NCBI GenBank assembly: GCA_965206145.1
Contig: CBDBIK010000009.1
Location: 186,001 to 250,000 of the forward strand
Source of the DNA: CBDBIK01 sp965206145
GTDB lineage: Bacteria > Pseudomonadota > Alphaproteobacteria > TMED109
Length of the DNA: 64,000 nt
Direction of reading: 5' to 3'
The notes below the pieces were generated by a model. The model was given only the letters and a program-made list of their open reading frames with translations, ran no database searches and was not told where the DNA came from. Both the position numbers and the translations under genes were made by a program. Position 1 is the stretch's first letter. Each line of letters begins with the position of its first letter. Positions 34,536-42,757 of the stretch are shown here, piece by piece.

Positions 34536-35345
34536 TCAGCGATCGGCTGCGAACTCGTTCTGACCAGAGCGGTCGCTTCCACGCATCAGATAGAGATCCC
34601 GAGCCGAGAAATCGACGGCACCGCTGCGCTCCTCGAGACGTCTGCCGATCTCCCTGTCCCACACCGAGGAGGTGGGCATGTAGCGGCAGACATATCCCGC
34701 ACGGCGCATCCCGGAATGGTTGGGGGCGCTTCCGTGCGCGAGATAGACATCGTGGAAGGACATCTGCCCCGCCTCGAGGACGATGTCCCGCGCGGGGTAG
34801 CGATTGAGAATGTCGTCGTCGAGCTCCTCGTGGAGCGTCAGATTGTCAGATTCCTTGCGGTGGTGCGGATGGATTTGCCGATCGACGTGGCTTCCTGGAA
34901 GCACCCGCAGGCATCCGTTCTCGGGCGTGGCATCGTCAAGGGCGATCCACGCCGAACAGGTGGCGAGCGGACGAATCGGCCAGTACTCGCCGTCTTGGTG
35001 CCAAGGGGTTTCCTTGCCCCGGGCGGCAGGCTTTCCAAATACGGTGGTTCCCCAAAGCAGGAAGTCCGGCCCGATCAGCTGCCCGACCATGTCGAGGATT
35101 TCCGGCGTGCGTGCGAGATCCAGCCAGTGGTCGTCGCCTTTCAGCCCCTGCACGCCCGCCGTGCGCAAATGCGGGCAGAACATCGCATCCGAGGACATGT
35201 GCCCGTTGACATCGAGTAGCCTCTCGAGCGCCTCGCGTGCGGCCTGCAGAGTTGCGAGCGGAAGACGCCATTCCGCGATGATGTAACCGTCCCGGCGGTA
35301 GGAATCGATCTGTGTCTCGGAAAATTCTTGCATGTCTCTCTTCAT
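34536..35345 (-). CDS. Phytanoyl-CoA dioxygenase (PhyH) family protein
   Basis: 269 residues of the Fe(II)/2-oxoglutarate oxygenase fold. The iron ligands are visible as His116 and Asp118 (PWHQDGEYW) and His204 (YLAHGSAPNHS), with a 2-oxoglutarate-binding Arg shortly after (SGMRRAGYVCRY). Members hydroxylate diverse small molecules, and the substrate cannot be told from sequence. A second Met at codon 5 could be the start. It is convergent with the TRAP binding protein. Confidence 0.88.
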   Translation of the reverse strand: MKRDMQEFSETQIDSYRRDGYIIAEWRLPLATLQAAREALERLLDVNGHMSSDAMFCPHLRTAGVQGLKGDDHWLDLARTPEILDMVGQLIGPDFLLWGTTVFGKPAARGKETPWHQDGEYWPIRPLATCSAWIALDDATPENGCLRVLPGSHVDRQIHPHHRKESDNLTLHEELDDDILNRYPARDIVLEAGQMSFHDVYLAHGSAPNHSGMRRAGYVCRYMPTSSVWDREIGRRLEERSGAVDFSARDLYLMRGSDRSGQNEFAADR

Positions 35346-35363
35346 TCCAGGGACCCCATAAAC

Positions 35364-36428
35364 CTAAGCCTGTGTGCTTTTCTGGGGCAAGTCAGGCTTG
35401 GGAGACCAGGGAAGCAGGCCTTCGGTGTGCGCAAGTTGGCGGAGGCTAGTTTCCGGGCGAGCACCGTAGTGGGAAACCGCCTCGCTTGCGCAAAGGGCCC
35501 CGAGTGCAGCAGCATCGGCCAGGGAGCGTTCTTTCGCGAGTGCAAAAAGGGCTCCAGCGGCGAAGGCATCGCCGGCACCGGTCACATCGGTGACACCGGA
35601 CGGAACTGGACGTGCGGAGATCTCAGCCCTTTCCCCGCCCCGCAGGAGCACCGCCCCCTTTTCCCCCCGCGTGAGGATCACGACCGCTGCATCCGAGGCC
35701 GCTCGTTCTGCGGCTTCCCCGAAGTCATCGATCTCGTAGTAGGCGAGCACTTCGGCTTCGTTGGCGATCAGGATGTCAGCGTAGCCGTCGACGAGATTCC
35801 GCATGGCCTCGCGGTTGGCTTTCACGCAGAGAGGATCGGAAAGAGCAAGTGCCACGGTGATATTCGCCTCCTTCGCCGCCCGTGCCGCCGCCAACAGGGC
35901 TTCGGCGCAGGGTGGCGAATAGAAGAGATAGCCCTCGATCAGTACGATTCGGGACTGCTTCACGATTACAGCGTCCACATCCTTGACGGACATGGTCGCC
36001 GCCGCCCCCGGATAGGTTGTCATCGACCGTTCGTGATCGGGGGTAACAAGCACCACCGATCGGCCGGTAGGAGGCTCCGCAGGTCCGGGAGGTGTGAGAT
36101 GCTCGATCCCGGAGGCAGCGAGGTTCGTGCGGAAGGCGGTTCCCAGTCGATCATCTGCGCACTTGCCGAGGAATGCCGCTGTGCCACCGAGGGAGGCGAT
36201 CCCGACGGCGGTATTGGCGGCGGACCCGCCCGCCATCTCCGCAATGTTTTGGGTGCCCCGAGTGTCTTGCAGGGCCTCGGTCAAGGCAACGGCCTGGTCG
36301 CGTTCGACGAGCGACATCCGCGCCCGTATCACGCTGTGCGCATCAAGAAACGCATCGTCAGCCTGCGCGACAATGTCGACGATGGCGTTGCCGACGGCGA
36401 GCACGTCTCGAAGTGCGCTCACGGGCAT
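35364..36428 (-). CDS. Adenosine kinase (PfkB family sugar kinase)
   Basis: 354 residues from the ATG at 36428; the open frame beyond this is non-homologous and overlaps the amidase. PfkB signatures are present: GGSAANTAVGIASLGG near residue 70, and DVTGAGDAFAAG with catalytic Asp287. Alphaproteobacterial proteins of this length and N-terminus (DVLAVGNAIVDIVAQADD) are annotated as adenosine kinases, which phosphorylate adenosine to AMP for purine salvage. A related nucleoside or sugar substrate cannot be excluded. Confidence 0.85.
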   Translation of the reverse strand: MPVSALRDVLAVGNAIVDIVAQADDAFLDAHSVIRARMSLVERDQAVALTEALQDTRGTQNIAEMAGGSAANTAVGIASLGGTAAFLGKCADDRLGTAFRTNLAASGIEHLTPPGPAEPPTGRSVVLVTPDHERSMTTYPGAAATMSVKDVDAVIVKQSRIVLIEGYLFYSPPCAEALLAAARAAKEANITVALALSDPLCVKANREAMRNLVDGYADILIANEAEVLAYYEIDDFGEAAERAASDAAVVILTRGEKGAVLLRGGERAEISARPVPSGVTDVTGAGDAFAAGALFALAKERSLADAAALGALCASEAVSHYGARPETSLRQLAHTEGLLPWSPKPDLPQKSTQA

Positions 36429-36609
36429 TGTCCGAGCGTATCCCCTCCGGGGCGGGCGAAGGGTCGTTGGTGTTGCACGACTAGCATGGCCAAGCCTCCC
36501 AGGATCGCCCGACCATACTAGTTGTGTAACGGGTTCGCGCTCACCGGGCTGCGGTTGCGTTGCTTTGTGTCCCTGCCATGCTTTCCGGCACCTTGTGGAG
36601 AGAGTTTCG

Positions 36610-38076
36610 ATGGATGACCTGGTGAGGCTGAGTGCACGTGCGATGGTCGCGCGCCTCAAGGAGGGTTCGCTCTCCCCCGAGGAGGCGATCGATGCCTCGT
36701 TGGCGCGCATCCGGGAAGTCGATCCTGTGATCAACGCCGTTCCCACACTCTGCGAGAAACGTGCGCGCGAGCGAGCGAAGAAGATTCCCCAGGCGGGCCG
36801 GGACGATCCGGGCTTCCTCCATGGGCTTCCGGTCCTGGTGAAGGACCTCACCGATGTCGAAGGGGTGCGCACCACTTATGGATCCCCATTATTCGCAGAC
36901 CACGTTCCCTCGCGTTCGGATTACTTAGTCGAACGGCTCGAAAGTATGGGGGGCGTGGTGCTGGGGAAAACCAATACGCCCGAGTTCGGGGCAGGTTCGC
37001 AGACCTTCAATGAGGTATTTGGGAAGACCCGCAACCCTTGGAACCTCTCTCGCACGGTCGGAGGCTCCTCAGGAGGGGCCGCTGCCGCCCTCGCCACCGG
37101 GGGGGCGTGGCTTGCGTCCGGATCCGATCTTGGTGGAAGTCTTCGCAACCCGGCTTCCTTCTGTTCGGTGACCGGCATCCGATCAAGTGCGGGTACCGTC
37201 GCTCATGGCCCACGCGAGCTTCCTTTCGACACGCTGATGATCGATGGCCCGATGGCCCGGGACGTGTCCGATCTCGCCCTGTTGCTCGACGCCATGGCGG
37301 GGTTTGATCCGCGCGATCCGATCTCGCGGCCCCGCTGTCCGGATCCCGACGGGAGACCAGCCACCTATCAGTCTGCCCTGGACGTGAATTCGTGGTCCGA
37401 GGCACCTGTTTTACGTCGCATCGCCTGGACCTCGGGTTTCGGTTTTCTCCCCTGCGATCCCGAGGTTGCGGCGGCGGTCGAGAAGGCAGCGCAAGCCTTC
37501 GCAAGTTTCGGGGCCAAGGTCGTGGAGGCAACGCCCGATCTTTCCGACTCCGAGGAGATTTTCTATACGCTCCGAGGACATCTCCTCGCTACCGACAAGG
37601 CGGAAATTTACGCGCGAAATCCTGAAGCATTGAAGCCCGACCTCCATTGGAACCTGGAAGCGGGACATGCGCTTTCGCGCGAGGAGATCGGACGGGCCGA
37701 GCGCGCACGCGGGCGGCTGTGTGCCCGGGTGCGTGCGTTTTTCGATGAATACGACCTGCTGCTCGCACCCGTGGCGATGGTTCCGCCGTTCGATGTGGAC
37801 ACCTCCTGGCCAGAGCAGGTTGAGGGGCGGCACTTTGAGAACTACATCGGCTGGATCATGACATGCGCGGCCGTATCGCTGACCGATTGTCCCGCACTTT
37901 CGGTACCCTGCGGCTTCACGGATGAGGAGCTGCCCATCGGCCTGCAGATTGTTTCCCCGTGGCACACGGAGGGAAGACTTCTCCACTGGGCACGGCGGTT
38001 CGAGAAACAGACGGGCATCTCCGAGCGTCTTCCCATTGATCCCGTCGAGGGGTCAGCGGGCAGGAAATCTTGTTGA
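36610..38076 (+). CDS. Amidase (amidase signature family)
   Basis: 488 residues with the full Ser-cisSer-Lys triad of the amidase signature family: Lys78 (PVLVKDL), Ser153 (VGGSSGGAAAALA) and Ser177 (SDLGGSLRNPA), at the expected spacing. It hydrolyses an amide, and the substrate is unknown. GatA is unlikely because no gatB or gatC is adjacent and the C-terminus differs. The start at 36610 follows GGAGAG. It is divergent from the adenosine kinase gene, with a ~180-base shared promoter region. Confidence 0.92.
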   Translation: MDDLVRLSARAMVARLKEGSLSPEEAIDASLARIREVDPVINAVPTLCEKRARERAKKIPQAGRDDPGFLHGLPVLVKDLTDVEGVRTTYGSPLFADHVPSRSDYLVERLESMGGVVLGKTNTPEFGAGSQTFNEVFGKTRNPWNLSRTVGGSSGGAAAALATGGAWLASGSDLGGSLRNPASFCSVTGIRSSAGTVAHGPRELPFDTLMIDGPMARDVSDLALLLDAMAGFDPRDPISRPRCPDPDGRPATYQSALDVNSWSEAPVLRRIAWTSGFGFLPCDPEVAAAVEKAAQAFASFGAKVVEATPDLSDSEEIFYTLRGHLLATDKAEIYARNPEALKPDLHWNLEAGHALSREEIGRAERARGRLCARVRAFFDEYDLLLAPVAMVPPFDVDTSWPEQVEGRHFENYIGWIMTCAAVSLTDCPALSVPCGFTDEELPIGLQIVSPWHTEGRLLHWARRFEKQTGISERLPIDPVEGSAGRKSC

Positions 38077-38387
38077 GTAAGGAACATTTTTAAGCCTGAA
38101 GCTAAAGGGAAAACTGACCCAGATAACTATCCCAGAGGATGTTTATCTCATTCTTTTATTTGTGATAATTGGCTGCTTGGTCAATGTTGTTGAAATGCCA
38201 TTCGCAGGCGATGGAAAAGTAGGCTGCCGTCTTGCGGTTCACTCTGCATAGTCTACCTGCCATCAGGGTCGGCGATTCAGACACGAAATGCTCCCAGACG
38301 CTCTTGCTAGTAGAGGCTCAGACAACTCTTGCGCATCGCAACCATGACAACTCCAAAATCGAGTTATCTGAGTCAGGCCAGAGAGTA
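38077..38387. other. Intergenic, no gene seen
   Basis: 311 bases between amidase and nth, lower in GC than the flanks. No frame, tRNA or strong hairpin was recognised. Confidence 0.5.
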
Positions 38388-39047
38388 TTAAGTGGAAGAT
38401 TGTCCCCGTTCTGCGCGAGAGGCGCGGCAAAGGTCGGAAATTGAGCACGCACCGCACCGGGGCTTGCGCGCAACACACACGTAGCGTCCGTGCAGGATGA
38501 GCCAGTGGTGTGCGTGCAGCCGTCGCGCCTCAGGAACGCGTCGCATAAGCGCATGTTCGACGTTCAGTGGGTTCTTTCCGGGCGCGATTCCAGTCCGGTT
38601 CGAGACCCGGAAAATGTGCGTGTCTACGGCGATGGTCGGCTCCCCGAAGGCGATGTTGCGTACCACGTTCGCGGTCTTGCGACCGACACCGGGAAGGGCC
38701 TCGAGATCTTCGTGGGATCGCGGCACCTCGCCTCCGTGTTCGATCAGGAGTTTTTCTGAGAGGGCGATGACGTTTTTTGCCTTGTTCCGGAAAAGCCCGA
38801 TGCTGCCGATCATCGTGCGCACCTTTGTTTCGCCTAAGGCCACCATGGCCGCAGGCGTGTCGGCAGCGGTGAAAAGCTTCCGTGTCGCCTTGTTCACGCC
38901 CACATCGGTCGCCTGGGCGGACAGGACCACCGCTACCAGCAACGTGTAGGAGCTCGTATACTCAAGTTCCCCCTTCGGTTTCGGGTTTACCGCCGCGAAG
39001 CGCTCGAAGGCTTCTTTTACGTCGGCGAGAGGCATGGGACGGGGCAT
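38388..39047 (-). CDS. nth: Endonuclease III
   Basis: 219 residues. The helix-hairpin-helix LPGVGRKTANVV holds the catalytic Lys124, and Asp142 follows in IAVDTHIFRV. The [4Fe-4S] ligands Cys191, Cys198, Cys201 and Cys207 have the exact C-x6-C-x2-C-x5-C spacing. The enzyme removes oxidised pyrimidines and cuts the AP site in base excision repair. It is the usual length. The C-terminal tail is slightly Arg-rich. Confidence 0.95.
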   Translation of the reverse strand: MPRPMPLADVKEAFERFAAVNPKPKGELEYTSSYTLLVAVVLSAQATDVGVNKATRKLFTAADTPAAMVALGETKVRTMIGSIGLFRNKAKNVIALSEKLLIEHGGEVPRSHEDLEALPGVGRKTANVVRNIAFGEPTIAVDTHIFRVSNRTGIAPGKNPLNVEHALMRRVPEARRLHAHHWLILHGRYVCVARKPRCGACSISDLCRASRAERGQSST

Positions 39048-39601
39048 GGGCTAGGGGATGCTTCCCAGGTTGTCATGGCCAAGCATGCATCATTATAGGA
39101 TTGCGCGACTCAGCCCACACAAACAGATTTTCGGCACGAATTGATCACCGAATTCAATCAACAGCTGGATACATGGTTCAAAAACAGTCAAGCTCGGAAG
39201 TGTTTTCGGAAATGCGACGCGACGGCAATCGCACCGCAAAGGAACCCCAGCGCATTCTTCCTGACTAAGCAATACCGATGACCACTACTCAAATCAGCAC
39301 TTCATACGGAGCAGTAAATTAGGCTCACGAAGTTTAAGGGTCTACTCGAGCAAACCTTCTATTTGTGTCCCCAGGAGACAGAATAGAGGTTCAACAATCG
39401 CAATCTCCAAAAATCAAAGTACTGCTACGCTATCTCCGGGATAGCCCGCTCCGCTGGGCAAGACCCAAACGTTTATGGCGAGGTGACGTCGGAAGAGGCG
39501 AAGGAGCTCTAAGAGAAAAGCGTCCCGGTCTGTTGCATTCCTTGGATGCTGCGCTCCGATAACTGACTGGGACGAGGTACTCTCGGCTCCTCCATGTGAC
39601 C
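39048..39601. other. Intergenic upstream of methylmalonyl-CoA mutase
   Basis: About 550 bases with no convincing gene. I looked for a cobalamin riboswitch because the next enzyme uses B12 and found no B12-box-like core. Promoters for nth and the mutase should lie here. Confidence 0.5.
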
Positions 39602-41755
39602 ATGAAGAAGGCGTTCCCCAAAGCAACAGTGCGCGATTGGCATGCACGTGCACGCCAGGAGTATGGAGACGATGTCGAGGCCCGGACGTGGGAAACCCCG
39701 GAGGGAATCGCCGTCAAGCCTCTCTACACCTCCGAGGATCTCTCAGGACTTACCCACGTCGGCGAACTCCCCGGGTTCGCTCCGTTCCTCCGCGGGCCCC
39801 GGGCGACGATGTACACGGGCCGTCCGTGGACCATTCGCCAGTACGCAGGCTTTTCCACCGCCGAAGAATCGAACGCCTTTTACCGACAGGGGCTCGCTGC
39901 CGGACAGATGGGGCTTTCGGTTGCCTTCGATCTCGCTACGCACAGAGGCTATGACAGTGACCATCCCCGTGTCGCCGGGGATGTAGGCAAGGCCGGTGTT
40001 GCTATCGATTCGGTCGAGGACATGAAGGTCCTGTTTGACGGGATCCCGCTTGACCGGATGAGTGTCTCGATGACCATGAACGGAGCGGTGCTCCCGGTGA
40101 TGGCTTCCTACATTGTTGCCGCCGAAGAGCAAGGAGTCGGCCCCGGGGTGCTCTCGGGCACAATCCAGAACGACATTCTCAAGGAGTTCATGGTTCGCAA
40201 CACCTACATCTATCCGCCCGCCCCCTCGATGCGGATCGTTGCGGATATCATTGCCTACGCCGCCCGCCATATGCCGAAATTCAACTCGGTGTCGATTTCG
40301 GGCTACCACATGCACGAGGCTGGGGCGAACGCCGTTCAGGAGCTCGCGTTCACGCTGGCTGACGGCTTGGAGTACGTTCGCTCTGCCGTCGCTAGGGGGC
40401 TTGCGGTGGACGAATTCGCTCCCCGTCTCTCGTTTTTCTTCGGAATCGGGATGAACTTCTTCATGGAGGTTGCGAAGCTTCGGGCGGCACGAGTACTGTG
40501 GGCCGATCGCATGCAGCGGACGTTTGCGCCTGAAAACCCTCGATCAATGATGCTTCGGACCCACTGCCAGACCTCAGGTGTGTCGTTGACCGAGCAGGAT
40601 CCACTGAACAACGTGGTGCGGACCTCTGTCGAAGCACTTGCGGCGGTGCTCGGGGGGACGCAATCGCTCCACACCAACGCTTTTGACGAAGCCATCGCGC
40701 TTCCCACCGAAACTTCGGCGCGTGTTGCCCGCAATACCCAATTGATTCTCCAAGAAGAGTCAGGAATTACCCGCGCGATCGACCCACTCGCAGGTTCCTA
40801 CTACGTGGAAAGTCTCACTGCCCGACTCGTCGAGGAAGCGGAAGCTCTGATCGATGAGGTGGAGGAGATGGGGGGCATGACCAAGGCTACGGAAAGCGGG
40901 ATGCCGAAGCTCCGGATTGAGGCGGCGGCGGCGCGCCGCCAAGCGCGCCTCGATACAGGCGATGACGTGTTGGTCGGAGTAAACCGCTACCGTGCGGAAG
41001 GCGAGAAGCAGGTCGAGGTTCGCGCCATCGATACGCACGAGGTGCGGGCCCGGCAAGTGGAACGCCTGGAACGAGTCCGCAAGGGGCGTGACGAGGAGAA
41101 GGTCAGTGCCGCTCTCGATGCGATCACCCAGGGTGCAGCGAGTGAGGATGCAAACTTACTCGAACTTTCAGTGACGGCGGCACGTGCGCGGGCGACAGTT
41201 GGGGAGATATCCATGGCGATGGAAAAAGTGTTCGGACGCCACAAGGCGGAGACGCGGCTGGCGACCGGGGCGTACGCGCGTGCACGCGGCGAGGATGACG
41301 ATCTGCGAAACTTGCGCGAACGCACCGCGCACTTTGCCGAGAAAAAGGGGCGCCGTCCCCGAATTTTAGTCGCCAAGCTTGGACAGGATGGCCACGACCG
41401 AGGTGCCAAGGTGATCGCGACGGCGTTCGCCGACATCGGTTTTGACGTGGACGTGGGCGGGCTTTTCCAGACGTCCGGGGAGGTTGCACGCCAAGCGGTC
41501 GAAAATGATGTTCATGCAGTGGGCGTGTCCACCCTTGCCGCCGGCCATCTCACTTTAGTGCCCGACCTCGTTCGTGAGCTCGCGAACAGAAAAGCAGACC
41601 ACATCAGGGTCTTCTGTGGCGGGGTCATCCCTGCCACCGACTACGAGAAGCTGCGCAAGGCCGGTGTCGAGGCCATTTTCGGGCCGGGTACTCCGATTCC
41701 GGCTGCCGCGACGGAGGTTCTCGATCTCATCGAATCGCTCACAGACGACGTCTGA
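39602..41755 (+). CDS. scpA: Methylmalonyl-CoA mutase
   Basis: 717 residues in one chain: a TIM-barrel substrate domain (YTGRPWTIRQYAGFSTAEESN, then AFDLATHRGYDSDH) and a C-terminal B12-binding domain with GQDGHDRGAKVIA, where His598 is the lower axial ligand. It interconverts (R)-methylmalonyl-CoA and succinyl-CoA in propionate or odd-chain metabolism. The start is the ATG at 39602; a GTG six bases upstream is also open. It is followed after four bases by meaB, its G-protein chaperone, a classic pairing. Confidence 0.95.
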   Translation: MKKAFPKATVRDWHARARQEYGDDVEARTWETPEGIAVKPLYTSEDLSGLTHVGELPGFAPFLRGPRATMYTGRPWTIRQYAGFSTAEESNAFYRQGLAAGQMGLSVAFDLATHRGYDSDHPRVAGDVGKAGVAIDSVEDMKVLFDGIPLDRMSVSMTMNGAVLPVMASYIVAAEEQGVGPGVLSGTIQNDILKEFMVRNTYIYPPAPSMRIVADIIAYAARHMPKFNSVSISGYHMHEAGANAVQELAFTLADGLEYVRSAVARGLAVDEFAPRLSFFFGIGMNFFMEVAKLRAARVLWADRMQRTFAPENPRSMMLRTHCQTSGVSLTEQDPLNNVVRTSVEALAAVLGGTQSLHTNAFDEAIALPTETSARVARNTQLILQEESGITRAIDPLAGSYYVESLTARLVEEAEALIDEVEEMGGMTKATESGMPKLRIEAAAARRQARLDTGDDVLVGVNRYRAEGEKQVEVRAIDTHEVRARQVERLERVRKGRDEEKVSAALDAITQGAASEDANLLELSVTAARARATVGEISMAMEKVFGRHKAETRLATGAYARARGEDDDLRNLRERTAHFAEKKGRRPRILVAKLGQDGHDRGAKVIATAFADIGFDVDVGGLFQTSGEVARQAVENDVHAVGVSTLAAGHLTLVPDLVRELANRKADHIRVFCGGVIPATDYEKLRKAGVEAIFGPGTPIPAAATEVLDLIESLTDDV

Positions 41756-41759
41756 GGAC

Positions 41760-42752
41760 ATGGCGGTCTTCGACGGCGTAGGTTCCCTTGCCGGCCGAAT
41801 CGTTGACGGTGACCGAACCGCTCTCTCTCAAGCAATCACTCTTGTCGAATCGCGTCGGGTTGATCACGCGGCGGCGGCGGCGCGTCTCATCCAGGAGATC
41901 CTTCCCAGGGCGGTTCCTTCAATCCGTATCGGCATTTCGGGACCGCCGGGTGTCGGTAAGTCGACATTCATTGAGGCCCTTGGCCTGCACGCGGTGGAGA
42001 AAGGGCACCGGGTTGCCGTCCTCGCGGTTGACCCTTCAAGCACCCGCACGGGTGGATCTATCCTCGGCGACAAAACCAGAATGGAGGGCCTTGGCCGCTC
42101 CAAGGATTCCTACATTCGCCCGAGCCCGTCTTCGGGACTTGTCGGCGGTATCGCACATGGGATGCGGGAATCGGCCACTCTGTGTGAAGTGGCGGGCTTC
42201 GACGTGGTGTTGATCGAGACCATGGGAGTGGGGCAGGCCGAAATCGCGGTGCGGGACGTAGTCGATGCGGTGACGCTTCTGATTCTCCCGAGTTCCGGCG
42301 ACGAACTTCAGGGAATCAAGCGGGGAATCATTGAGATCATGGATTTTCTGTTCGTGAACAAGGCCGACGGGGATCTCCGGGCCGTAGCCACACGGACCTG
42401 CGCGGACTATCGGAGCGCACTGCGCCTGCTTTCATCGCCCACTCGGGGCTGGGAGCCGGAAGTGGCGACCTGCTCAGCCCTTGAGGGAACAGGCGTGACC
42501 GAAGCGTGGGAGCGTATCGAGGCGTTTCGGGAGGTGGTGACGCAAAATGGTTTCTTTTCCGAGCGTCGGAACGAACAGGCGGTCGAAGGAATCTGGGCCA
42601 TGGTGGGGACGAGACTCCGTGAGACGGTGCGCTCGCGGGTAGGCTCGCTACCTGGTGTTGCCGATCTCGAGGAGAGCGTGAGGAGTGGAGACCTAGCACC
42701 GGCCATGGCCGCCGAACGGACTCTCGAGGTTCTCGCCCTCGAGAAGAAATAA
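41760..42752 (+). CDS. meaB: MeaB GTPase, methylmalonyl-CoA mutase chaperone
   Basis: 330 residues of the MeaB/ArgK GTPase family: P-loop GPPGVGKST at 61-69, VLAVDPSSTRTGGSILGDKTRM switch region and the ETMGVGQAE segment, ending with VNKADG as the guanine-specificity motif. MeaB loads and protects the mutase's B12 cofactor. It starts four bases after the mutase stop. The longer frame from 41574 only overlaps the mutase and is not real. Confidence 0.95.
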   Translation: MAVFDGVGSLAGRIVDGDRTALSQAITLVESRRVDHAAAAARLIQEILPRAVPSIRIGISGPPGVGKSTFIEALGLHAVEKGHRVAVLAVDPSSTRTGGSILGDKTRMEGLGRSKDSYIRPSPSSGLVGGIAHGMRESATLCEVAGFDVVLIETMGVGQAEIAVRDVVDAVTLLILPSSGDELQGIKRGIIEIMDFLFVNKADGDLRAVATRTCADYRSALRLLSSPTRGWEPEVATCSALEGTGVTEAWERIEAFREVVTQNGFFSERRNEQAVEGIWAMVGTRLRETVRSRVGSLPGVADLEESVRSGDLAPAMAAERTLEVLALEKK

Positions 42753-42757
42753 GCTCC

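Noticed and set aside
35364..36875. Full 503-residue reading of the adenosine kinase frame
   Set aside because: The N-terminal ~150 codons overlap the divergent amidase antisense and have no PfkB homology; the start at 36428 is used.
39270..39601. Cobalamin riboswitch upstream of the B12-dependent mutase
   Set aside because: No recognisable B12 box or paired core was seen.
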